Shown here piece by piece: positions 43,910 through 53,363 of a stretch of DNA of 64,000 nt (position 1 is the first letter of the stretch; the number at the start of each line of letters is the position of its first letter). This DNA comes from Coenobita brevimanus. Lineage: Eukaryota > Arthropoda > Malacostraca > Decapoda > Coenobitidae. Under the pieces are notes generated by a model that did no database searches, had not been told where the DNA came from, and was given only the letters and a program-made list of their open reading frames with translations. The DNA lies in NCBI GenBank assembly GCA_032717465.1, contig CM064663.1:15209684-15273683 (forward strand), read 5' to 3'. Both the position numbers and the translations under genes were made by a program.

Positions 43910-45966
43910 ATGGGGGACGTGGAAGGTGTGTGCAGGATATTCACAGAAGAAATATGTGCAGCATGTGATGTGGTGTGTGGGATGAAGAGAAGACAGAGGG
44001 AGGTGCAAGGAACAGCGTGGTGGAATGAAGAGGTGAGACAGGCTGTAGCACAAAAGAAGAAAGCATACAATGAATGTATGAGAAATAGGGGCGTGGAAGA
44101 AGTTGAAAGGTGGAAGAGAGAGTTATATGTAGAAAGAAAGAGAGAGGTGAAAAGATTAGTAAGAGAGAGTAAAAAGAGAGTGGATGAGGAATTTGGAAGG
44201 AATTTGAGTGTAAAGTGGAGGGACTGTAAGAAAATGTTCTGGAAAGGGGTGAAGAGAGTAAGACAGGGTGGAAGCGAAGTTAGTAGGGGAGTGAAAGATA
44301 AAAATGGTAGATTACTAGTGGAGAAGGGAGAAATAGTGTGCAAACGGAGAGAACACTTTAAGGAATTGTTGAACATAGAGGATGGAAGTAATGCGAGTAT
44401 AAGTGGCTGGGGAATGGCTGGAAGAAGGAGGGAGGTGTGAAGACAGGAAGTAATCAGTAGGAGAGAAGTGGAAGCAATGAAGAAAGTAAAATTGGGAAAG
44501 CCCCAGGAATTGATGGAGTGTGTGGTGAAATGCCGAAGCATGGGGGAGAGATAGTAGTAGAATGGATGTGGAAGGTGTGCAGATTGGCCTGGGAGGAAGG
44601 TAGAGTCCCAGAGGATTGGAAGTCAGGTATAATTATTCCCTTGTACAAAGGAAAAGGGGAAAAAGAAGTGTGTGGTAATCATAGGGGCATTTGTCTTCTT
44701 AGTATAAAAGGACAAGTGTATGGTAGGATACTTACTGACAGTTAGATAAAGAACAAAGGAATTAGTTGGAGAAGAACAGGGAGGCTTTAGGAAGGGAAGA
44801 GGTTGTGTAGATCAGATATTCATTCTTAGATCTTTAGTGGAAAAGTTTCTAGAGAAGGGAAAGAAGTTGTATGCTGCCTTCATGGATTTGGAGAAAGCAT
44901 ATGACAGGGTCGATAGACAAGGATTGTGGAAAGTATTAAGAACATATGGAGTAGATGGAAATTTGTTGAATCCTGTGAAGAGTATGTATGATGGTGCTAA
45001 GGCCGCAGTGCGTGTTGATGGTGAACTAAGTGAATTTTTCTCTTTGAAGGTTGGGTTGAAACAGGGATGTGTCATGTCTCCATGGTTGTTCAATCTGTAC
45101 ATGGCGTAATAAAAGTGGTACAAGGTAGGGTAATGGATGTTGGAGTGGTGAGAGAGGGTAGTGCTTCGGAACTCCCTTTACTGTTGTTTGCAGATGATAC
45201 TGTGTTGTTGAGTGAAGACGAAGGGGAGCTGCAGGGCTTGGTGGATGAGTTTGGGAGAGTGTGTAAGAAATAGAATCTAAAGGTGAATGTAGGAAAGAGT
45301 AAAGTGATGGTCTTTGAGAGAGGTAAAGTCAGTGAATGTACAGTGAGGTTGGATGGTAAGGAATTGGAAAATGTGTGTTCGTTACAGTACTTGGGTAGTG
45401 TGATGAGTAAGGATGGAGCTTTGGAGGGTGAAATGCTTGAAAGGGAACAACAGGGAAGAAAGATTGCTGTTTCTTTGAAAGCAGTGATAAGAAAGAGGGA
45501 AGTGAGCATGGAAGTGAAAAAGTTACTACATGACAGTATTGTGATACCAACTCTAACGTATGGAAGTGAAGCTTGGACGTTGTTGGAAGGACACAAGTTA
45601 AGAGTGAGAGCAGTGGAAATGAGTTATTTAAGACGAGCCTGTGGAGTTACACAGAGAGACAGGCTGACAAATGAGGATATAAAGGAGAGTTGTGGTGTGG
45701 ATGTGGATGTGATAGGAAGTGTTAGGAGGAATACACTGGGGTGGTTTGGCCATATGGAGAGGATGGAGGGTGAAAGACTGACGAAGAGAGTGTATGTGAG
45801 TAAGGTGGAAGGAGGGAGAGGGAGGGGGAGGCTGAGGATGAGATGGAGGGATGGATTGAAGAGGTATATGAGTGAGGGGGGTGTGAGTTGGGAGCAGGGC
45901 AATGAAATGGCGAGGGACAGGGCGACGTGGAGGCGATTTGTTTGTGGCCACCCCGAACGTGATTGA
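43910..45966 (+). pseudogene. RTE LINE reverse transcriptase region
   Basis: In shifting frames: AWWNEEVRQAVAQKKKAYNE, PGIDGVCGEMPKHGGE, VPEDWKSGIIIPLYKGKGE, FMDLEKAYDRVDRQGLW, GLKQGCVMSPWLFNLYM, LLLFADDTVLLSEDEGEL (about 45178), LQYLGSVMSKDGALEGEM, YGSEAWTL, LRRACGVTQRDRLTNED, LGWFGHMERM, ending VCGHPERD at 45966. All RT motifs are readable, but about four frameshifts break the ORF. Confidence 0.88.
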
Positions 45967-46352
45967 GGCGTCTAGTAATAGATAGATAGATAGACTTTTA
46001 TGGCAAATGCTCAGACGAAGTTGTATCCATTGTGCTACCTCTCCACGCCTTCCCCTGTGCTACACGGGCATCTGGTAGCACTCGTGACTGGAAAGTCACA
46101 CTGCCATATTGCAGAATTTCCGCCCATCGGAAATCTTTGATTCCCTGAACTGCATCTCTTTGCAACTCGCTTCCCCAGAGTTGTTTCCCCCCAAACTTCA
46201 ACCTACAGCTGTTCAAGCACAACTGTTACAGATTTTTATGAATCGAGGACAACAGTAATTCTGTGTATGGATTTTTTTAGTCATTTATTTTTCCTTTCTC
46301 CCTTCTCTTATTTATTAAAAAAAAAGTATCACTGTAAGTAAAACCAACTCAC

Positions 46353-46487
46353 TTCATCTTGAGAGCTGCGTTGAGTCCGTCCATGTCATCTCCCTCGACC
46401 ATCATCCTTCCAATTTCTCTAAAGGCACTTGATTCAGAGTTTAAATAGAACTTCGTGTATGTACCATTAGAAGATCTTACTGTCATC
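46353..46487 (-). CDS. IR S2 exon (first part), copy A
   Basis: Minus-strand exon of 135 nt, acceptor ATGTTGCAG, donor GTGAGT. With the preceding pore exon (..VVD AG|G) it reads RMTVRSSNGTYTKFYLNSES, then SAFREIGRMMVEGDDMDGLN, AALKM. The V..R..nGtY.kf...S..saFrElg pattern is the beginning of the S2 lobe in IRs. Compared with copy B (58030-58164), about 15 bases differ and most change the amino acid (13 of 44 residues), which points to relaxed or diversifying selection. Confidence 0.8.
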
Positions 46488-47425
46488 CTGCAACATGTAC
46501 AAATAAAAATTGTTTAATTAGTATTACTACTGAGGCCCCTAGAATAACACAGCACCAAAACTTAACTTCGAGATATATATATTTTTTTTTTACTTTAAAA
46601 AAATTGGCCTAAAAATTGCCATATTTGCATCTCGAATGCTAACTTGTGACAATTAATTAAAGCCAAGATATGGTGCTAGTCAAGAAGAAGTGTTGTGAAA
46701 AGAATGCAAGAAGTATTGTCTCTTGCTGCCACTGAGTTTCGTGAAATAAGATTTTTTAAAAAATGGGGCAAGTTAAATTGAAGAAAGACCTATAGAGCTA
46801 TAGTAAGTTTTTATTTCTGGTCTTTCTGTCTACCGTTTATTACAGCACATTCCTTGCATTTTACACCTATTGTAGTATGTAGGAATAATAATAATAAAAG
46901 TTACACAACTGTCTGAATATATGATACGCAATGAACTGAATAATTTCCAAAGTGCTACGAGTATGTGTGGATCTAGTCCACGTATTAAGGCAGACAGTGG
47001 AGGAAGCATAAGCGAAAGGCAGTACGGCAGTGATGTCTCTGGAAAACAATGCTTGTGGAAGTGAATAAGGTTACGAGAGCGGTGAGCACAAAAAGTAAAA
47101 GAAAAAAAAAAAGTAAAGCCCGGATGATGTATTACGTAGGTACTTAAGAACATCATTTATTGAATCTTTTCAGTGTTGCCCTGCTTTTGAACAATCAAGG
47201 CTGAAAGTACCGTATCCGAAGGATTTGAATAAAACACCAGCTGCTGTGTGAAAGCTAACTCACTGTGGCCTGATGTGTTAGTGAATGTGAGGGGAAAAAT
47301 AGAACTGGGGGTTTATGAACTTTGATGCAGTGATAGAATATAACCAAAGAGGGCTCCAGCATTAACTTACGTTTCAATTTCATCCAACACCTTTGCATCC
47401 AAACGTTTGTTCTTCGATATCTCAC

Positions 47426-47519
47426 CTGTCAACTACTTTGACCAGCTCCTCAACTGTCTCTGGTCTTGGTGGCATCCTTGGGAGAGGAATTGAGGGAAGC
47501 GATGAGACTGGCGCGATAT
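47426..47519 (-). pseudogene. IR pore/M3 exon, copy A, frameshifted and cut by gap
   Basis: Matches the 3' part of the 59034-59299 exon: PPRPETVEELVKVVD with the donor GTGAGATATC conserved. Between CGCTTCCCTCA and CCCAAGG copy A has ATTCCTCT where copy B has CCCT, a 4-base insertion that puts the M3 part (ASLIAS) out of frame with the rest. The rest of the exon lies in the 100-N gap. Either copy A is dead, or the bases at the contig end are in error. Confidence 0.75.
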
Positions 47520-47619
47520 NNNNNNNNNNNNNNNNNNNNNNNNNNNNNNNNNNNNNNNNNNNNNNNNNNNNNNNNNNNNNNNNNNNNNNNNNNNNNNNNN
47601 NNNNNNNNNNNNNNNNNNN
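47520..47619. other. 100-N assembly gap
   Basis: Exactly 100 undetermined bases, the usual placeholder for a gap of unknown size. Continuity between the two duplication copies is therefore not proven. Confidence 0.99.
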
Positions 47620-48562
47620 GTGTGTGATTGAATTAGTATATAAGTGCGTGAGTATTATGTTTGTCGAAACATTCCTTGCGAGGGTATTTTCAGGCGATAT
47701 TCTCATGCTCACTTGAATAAATAATGGCAGTAAGTATATGCAGTGCATTATAGGGGTGTAAACGTGTGTTATGTAAGTGGGAAATTATAAGTGGAGTGAA
47801 TAAATAAAGTAGATGATGAAACACGAGTGTTTGAAGTTATTGCTTGCTACGTGAATATGCGCTAGCATATCGCTAAAAACCCTCGTAATGAATGAAAATA
47901 ATTGAAAACCTTTACAGTGGTGGAGGAAAGGTTCTATGTAAGGGGAAAAATAATTGGAAAGTGATAAAACAATTTTGGTATGTTGAAATGCGAGTCATAG
48001 TGAGTGCGCTTACTAAGCTGATGTGTGCTATACTTATACTGCATGTCATCGTAATGAATGAAAACATCTGAAAACACTTACAAACAGTTGTAATTGGTAA
48101 AATGTCATTGAAACAGAAGTATACAAGTAGAAAAAAATGATAGGTTGACTCATACCAGAGACTTAGCATATAGCATGTTACGACTCGGACCCAACTTCAT
48201 ATGCTCGCTCGATGGTACAATGCTTATTTTTCATATATACGTGTCTGAAATCCATTATATTGTTTACTGTTATTGTTTATTGGTTTAAAATTCAATAAAT
48301 ATAGAGGTGTTGTTTGTTGTTTCTCCCATTATTCCTTACCATAGAAAACGTAAACGCATATCCAGCCCATTTACAGAACACCATACCTGCGGGGGGAACC
48401 GCACCTGTACGGACCACTTATGGACAGGGAACCACTCTCTTTGTGATTTTCCTTCGTTTCTCGACCTAAGCGGAAGTTTTAACAAAAAAAAAAATTTCCA
48501 AAAAGGCCCGGGACTGGGGGATGTCATAGGTCGCGGGAAAACCTCGGGACGTGACGGGTTAA
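47620..48562. mobile_element. piggyBac-type element, partial (one end lost in gap)
   Basis: The right end is ...CTCGGGACGTGACGGG followed by TTAA (48559-48562), then sequence matching copy A at 33216-33219 (AATTTAATTCAGC), where no insert exists. Read on the minus strand it parallels 38519-38960: CAGTCCCGGGCC, an A/T-run with GTTAAAACTTCCGCTT, TCCATAAGTGG, ACGTTTTCTATGGTA, CATTGTACCATCGAGCGA. It is the same family as 10999 and 38515. The other end is hidden in or beyond the N gap. Confidence 0.8.
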
Positions 48563-49110
48563 TTCAGCTCATCCTGTGTTTTTGCCTTTCTCGAGTAAGG
48601 CAAGGGTTCTATGCGCATGTCAGTGTGGATGGCAATGATATGGAAGATACATCTGCAAAATCCATTTCTTTACCCGATGTCCCCTGCCAACTACCCCTTC
48701 CTGCTTCCGATATGAGACCATACTTGAAGTAGGTGATTCTTAATCTGACTGGTAGAGCCTGTGGGATGCTGTTGTTGTAATAATAAATTAAGGGATGTTT
48801 TTCAGAGGGTGTTAGTACGAGGGTTCTCCCCTCCATGTTTTAATCGATTGGAGGTGGCTGTTGCCCATTCTTAGCACTAGGCACTTATGGCTTAGTCATG
48901 AGTTCGCTGTGTAGGTAGAGACTCAACCCCGTATTATGCTGATTGCTTTCTTCCCCTTACTTTCCATCACATGCTAGTCCTATGTCCGAGTCTGGGGAAC
49001 CTGCGGTAGGGAGTTTCTCCATAGGCATGGCAAGGACGAATGGTTCCTTCTCACTGTCCTTCATACTTGGAGGAGCCTCTGGCTAGCTGATTGATATTCT
49101 TTTCTTAAGG
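48563..49110 (+). pseudogene. Jockey-like LINE 3' end, copy B
   Basis: Duplicate of 33220-33750: the RNase H tail (GFYAHVSVDGNDMED) and ...LEVAVAH-like region in broken frames. Confidence 0.75.
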
Positions 49111-49560
49111 ATGTGAACTTCTTACACTTTTATAGTTGAAGTTCATGATTGACTTACTATGTTGCCATTTTTTTCTTTGTTAGAGGGATCGACTTTGAGT
49201 AGCCCTAGGTTTTAACGTTTATTCCGCATCACATAATCGAGCTGTTGCAGCGCCACAATGTTTATTTCCAATAATTCAGTTTAAATCTCTTGTCATCTAC
49301 GGAAAATTTTTATTCATCTCAGAATATAACTCTTGGAAGACTTGGAATTAGTGATGACTCGTTCACTACTAGGAATTTATCCGCAACTGGGTAAAAGTGC
49401 TTGGAGGTTGCAAAACAGAATATGTAACATATCATTCTTGTGAAATAAATAACTTCTTTACTACAATGACATCTTTAAAAATATTGCTATCTTCAGTTAT
49501 TGTGGCTCACATTTCGTGTATAAAGCATATTAAGCCAGAAGATAAAATTCTCTTACCCAC

Positions 49561-49747
49561 CTGCGATATAATTCTTAAACATTTATCAATCTGAGGTGTG
49601 TAGGGAGCACCATGAGAGACTGGCCAGGCTAACAAAAGCCGTAGTATCGTTTCCTTGCCTATATACAAGAGGGAAGTGCCATCTAGGTTAGCAAAGTTCC
49701 GGGATATTATCAGCTGCAGGGTTAGACGGGGACCAAGATGGGCACTT
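49561..49747 (-). CDS. IR S2 exon (second part), copy B
   Basis: Minus-strand 187-nt exon with acceptor TTATTTCAG and donor GTGGGT. Translation from the split codon: SAHLGPRLTLQLIISRNFAN, LDGTSLLYIGKETILRLLLA, WPVSHGAPYTPQIDKCLRII, SQ. It follows the 58030-58164 exon in phase (AA|A) and ends in phase 0, so it can splice directly to the terminal exon 17013-17291 (SQ-AGLYEQW) or to a further pore exon. Confidence 0.85.
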
Positions 49748-50196
49748 CTGAAATAAACACATAAAATAATAAAAAATATTAATTAACCCAGACGCTTTCC
49801 CCACGTACAAACAGAATGAGGAGTAATATATAAGGTCGGAATATCAGGTACTAGGAGAATAATGCATAGCATGCCCAGTAGAATGGGCCACATAATCATT
49901 CGTACATCATTCAGTCCTCTGTAATCCTGGCGCTTCGTCACATGCCAAACCATCTACAAGTTTTTTCTCCTTCAAATTCAGCCGACGAATGGCTTTTCAA
50001 CTGGCTATTGATATTGAAAGGTAAAAAACGAATAAGAGCATATTCCGTATTAATAAACAACTTTATGCCCTTCACGTGAATGAACCACTCCTGCGAGTAA
50101 GGACGTAAATAATGGTTCATTTACGCTCAAACCAGGAAATATTTATTCAGATGAGAGACATATGGACAATGAAACGATGAAACAATGGCTGTACAA

Positions 50197-50198
<2 letters not shown>

Positions 50199-50242
<44 letters not shown>
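50199..50242. repeat. (TC)n microsatellite
   Basis: 22 TC units. The paralogous site in copy A is a plain T-run (35012-35026). Confidence 0.95.
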
Positions 50243-50247
<5 letters not shown>

Positions 50248-50433
50248 AGTCTTTCATTTTCAATGTTTCTTTTAATTCCTTCACTTGGAGGACGCATTTC
50301 CTATTTAGTTCTTCTTAAAGTCAGATCACTGTATTCAGCCTGATATGAAGGGGTTATTGAAAGCTGAATCTGGGTTTTCAGCCTCTAAAGGTATATAATC
50401 GTGTGGGGATCGTAAGATGTTAACATAAGGTAT

Positions 50434-51954
50434 TTAGCCCTTTCAGGTCTCAAATAGGTCCCAAGGTCACGTTTGATGGACGCATTTTTTGGGAAAAAGT
50501 CAAGGCTTGCAAATAAAAAAAAATATATCATATTCATGCACAAGGAAGTAATACACATCTGCCTGTAAAACATTAGAGCTCTAGTCGCCATATAAGTGCT
50601 GCAAAAATGATGGGAAGTTGCGTAGTAAGTGGTGTGTGGTAGCGTGTGAGTATTGCCATCTCGGTGGGTAGGCGATTTCTTGGTTCGTAGGCGACATGAT
50701 TGCTTTGTTTTTTTCCATATTTTTCCATAAAAAAACAGTGCACTGATATATGTACTGTACTGCATATTATATCTCACGTGATTTGTGAATGATTCTTGAG
50801 ATGTTTTCTTTACAAACAACAAACTAAACAGTTGCAAGATCCTTATAAAACACTCACTTACTAGTTACTACTAATTTATTTTACTTTGCTCTTATTTTGC
50901 TTAGTGCTGTCCAAGGCTGTGGGGATGAGGACATGAGGGTAAGCCTACAAGCTTGCCTTTTGTATGTACGGTACATATGTTTATTTCATTGTTGCTATCC
51001 TGTGTACTTACAGGCAACAGTACAGGTAGAGACAGTGATCAAATACTTATTATTTCTCAAAATTTACGGTGTTATAAGTATAACCAGGAAATGTGAGAAA
51101 CTCATGAAATAAAAATCAGAAAAAGTAAGGAGATACGAACAATCATTTGTCAGTGAAAAAGGCAACACTCGCTGCACGTGTGTCTGCCTGGTAACAAAAA
51201 TAAATGCATGGTGCGAGTATAAAAGGCTACAGAAACAACCTTAGAAACCTAAATTCTTAAATCTGTATATATTTTTCCTGAATCAGACACTCTAACACCC
51301 AGGAAATGAATAAATATGTGAGACATACAATGAAGAAATCTCTTGCTTGCCTGTGACGCGGTAGCTACAGTATGTGCGTAAGCAGGAGGCAGGGGTGGGA
51401 GGCTGGAGGAAGAGTGGAGGGTGGAGGATGGGAGGCAGAGGAGTGGGGGATCGGTGGGAGGCAGGAGGGTGGAGGATGTACGGGGTGGGGGATTGGAGGG
51501 AGAGTGGTGGGTGGAAGGGTTGGAGGTAGAAGGGTGGGGGATCGGTGGGTGGTAGGAGGATGGAGGAAGGGGGATATGAAAGGGAGGAGGAAGGTGAGAG
51601 CTATGTATCCTCCAGAGCAGTAAAAATATATTGCAAACAATATTCTTTTACTAAATGAACTGTCTGAAATCAAAAGAGTTAAAAAATATTGCCAGATCAA
51701 CAGTATAATAGAAACAATATGTGCAACCCAACCCCCTCTATGATTAGCTCTTCCCAGACTGTGTAAACTAAAATATTGTGATCTACACATGCCTGGTAGA
51801 AGCAGAGGGGACTGGGGAGCGGCTTGTATCCTTATTTCATTCACCAGCCTCATGCAACAGTTTTCACTCATGCCTAAATATGCTGCCACGGGAGTGGCTA
51901 GGAGACCCCTACCGAGAAAGCCATTATAGTGGCCAGGAGACCTGAAAGGGTTAG
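50434..51954. mobile_element. element with perfect CCCTTTCAGGTCTC ends and TTAG duplications
   Basis: TTAG at 50434-50437 and 51951-51954 flank 1513 bp with perfect 14-base inverted ends CCCTTTCAGGTCTC (50438-50451, 51937-51950). Copy A has GTATTTGGTGAAC at this site without insert. The CCC terminus resembles piggyBac, but the target is TTAG rather than TTAA. A minus-strand frame from about 51970 to 51640 (GLLATPVAAYLGMSENCCMR) is not recognised. A purine-rich G tract occupies 51385-51600. Confidence 0.9.
51385..51600 (+). repeat. G-rich purine minisatellite
   Basis: Degenerate repeats of GGAGG, GTGGGGGATCGGTGGG and GGAGGATG on the plus strand with many GGG runs, so G-quadruplex formation is possible. 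A Pro/His-rich minus-strand frame across it is an artefact. Confidence 0.8.
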
Positions 51955-53363
51955 TGAACAAATGTAGCATGAAAATTAACCTGAACTGTGGCGATTTAGT
52001 CCACGGTTTCTTAGTTTAGAGGTTTCTGTCACTATTCCACCGAATATTTTATTGCAAAGGAAAAAATCAATTATAAACGCATTGTATTATCTTTCTGTTA
52101 TAACTGACAGTAATGCCAGACAGTATTCTTAGTTCCCTCTGAATGACATGTAGCAGACTTAGTTCATATAACAGGGGTCACTGATGAAATAGCTATTGTG
52201 GCCCGTATCATCTTTGGCTAAGGAAGCTCCATAACATCATTTCATAAGCGATTTATTTTGGTTATTGCACGTTACTGTTATACTCCGTGTTATATAAATC
52301 CTCCAAACATCGCCGTACTCTGCATAAATAACGTACAAAATGATATTAATCAGCCACATCCAAAAATAAATCGCTAGGAATGAAGTGTTAGGGAGCTTTC
52401 TTACCCAACAAGAATACGGCCTGTGTCTGAATGAGATGCATTGCTCTGCGAAACAGACTAAATATAATGGAAGAACTCTTTCGCTATTCCGGAAAATTGT
52501 ATCAGTGTGTTTACCGCCATTTTCTAAAACTCTCGGATACGTATGATAAAGTTTTGGAAATCCAGAACCATAGGCAAAAATGTGTTTATGAAATATTTTG
52601 AAAAATTACAAAAGAAGAGAAAAAAATCTTCATAAGTTTTGCTCTGTTATAGTTATAATTTGTGTTCCTCCAGCTTTATTTGTTCATAAACTATTGCCAT
52701 GACTCTTTGTGAGGTCAAAACATCAAACAAATTATCCTCATACAGAATTATAGTTTGTCTTCTCCGGATAATAAGTAATTGTTTTAAGTAATTACATCAC
52801 ATGGAAGTCACTGCTATAAATGGTCGAGAATAAATACAGTCGACAAAAGCACTAGCGAGACCCCTACGTTCTACTGTTACCTTCAGTCCGGTGACATTTG
52901 ACTTTTCATCCATGCTGTCTCCAAGCAATGTCATTCAGGTCTGGAGAGATTTTTCAAACAGGTGAGGACGGATCGGTCATCCATTTACCCCTTCATGACA
53001 AGAGATCTACCTAAAGCCGAACAATGTCGTCTGAGGAAACATGAATAAATGAAACAAATGCATTCGAGGGCTGAATGCTAGTCGCCTGCCAAAATATGTC
53101 GTTGGATAAGTTACAAATTACCCACAAAATAAAGTTGAAGATTCACAAAACTCTACGGAATTCAGTCACCGCGCTTCGCAAAAAAGTCCGTCCATATTAA
53201 AAAACATATGGCGGCTGACATTCGGCCGCCACTGATCAAATCCACACCAAAAGTAATAGGATTCTGTACATCACAGACACACAGACGCTAGAAAAAAGAT
53301 TATCTCTCCACCTTGCTAAAGGCGGACGGTAATCAGGTTTAAGAAACGATCCCTGGGTGATAA
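51955..53363. other. IR intron sequence, copy B
   Basis: Collinear with 35230-35796 and 37572-38405 in copy A. No gene recognised. Confidence 0.6.

Larger units (their letters stand above)
42821..45993 (+). mobile_element. RTE-like LINE, near full length, with 10-bp target duplication
   Basis: Flanked by ACTTTTATGG at 42811-42820 and 45994-46003. Copy B has an uninterrupted TACTTTTAAGGCAAATGCC at this site (about 57666). The element is 3173 bp. It starts ACCCCCCTGGGGGTAG, a T-run, then the CAAGGCGACTAAAAGGG motif, and ends in AATAGATAGATAGATAG. It inserted after the segmental duplication, making it one of the youngest LINEs here. Frameshifts and stops near 43128, 43280, 43716, 43887, 44440, 44745, 45108 and 45272 suggest it is nevertheless inactive. 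Confidence 0.93.
41340..46335 (+). mobile_element. LINE of the YADD family (copy A), split by an RTE LINE
   Basis: Plus-strand RT pieces: NKAPGPGRIPPIVLDKCSPE (about 41593), FPNSWKEPN, SSDPSDYRPISIRSSLGK, FDISKAFDRMWHHS (motif A, about 41970), TATGCAGATGAC for YADD at about 42228, then MNEWGQNTLVLFNASKTKYM, SIEILGVSLNNALTWTSHV, VRSFFTDEQLAIVYKNHVRS. The sequence is interrupted at 42821-45993 and resumes at 46004. Its 3' end lies just downstream of the IR S2 exon donor (about 20 bases away). The same LINE is at the same place in copy B, so it predates the duplication. Frameshifts near 41745, 41925 and 42130 inactivate it. Confidence 0.88.
33216..47519. repeat. segmental duplication, copy A
   Basis: Aligns collinearly with 48563-59123 once insertions are removed. 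Shared landmarks in order: Jockey LINE 3' end (33220/48563), S2 exon (34393/49561), intron blocks (35040-35790/50245-50430 and 51955-52520; 37572-38405/52530-53360), tRNA-like repeat (38412/55622), LINE of the YADD family (41340/56215), S2 exon (46353/58030), and pore exon (47426/59034). Divergence is about 10-13 percent by eye, with about 15 differences in the 135-nt S2 exon. Copy A carries its own younger insertions (33751, 35797, 38515, 42821). It runs into the N gap. Confidence 0.88.

Noticed and set aside
47393..47748. Open frames across the N run
   Set aside because: They read through undetermined bases and have no meaning beyond the IR exon fragment at 47426-47519.
51372..51623. Gly/Arg-rich plus-strand frame
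   Set aside because: Produced by the G-rich purine minisatellite, not a gene.
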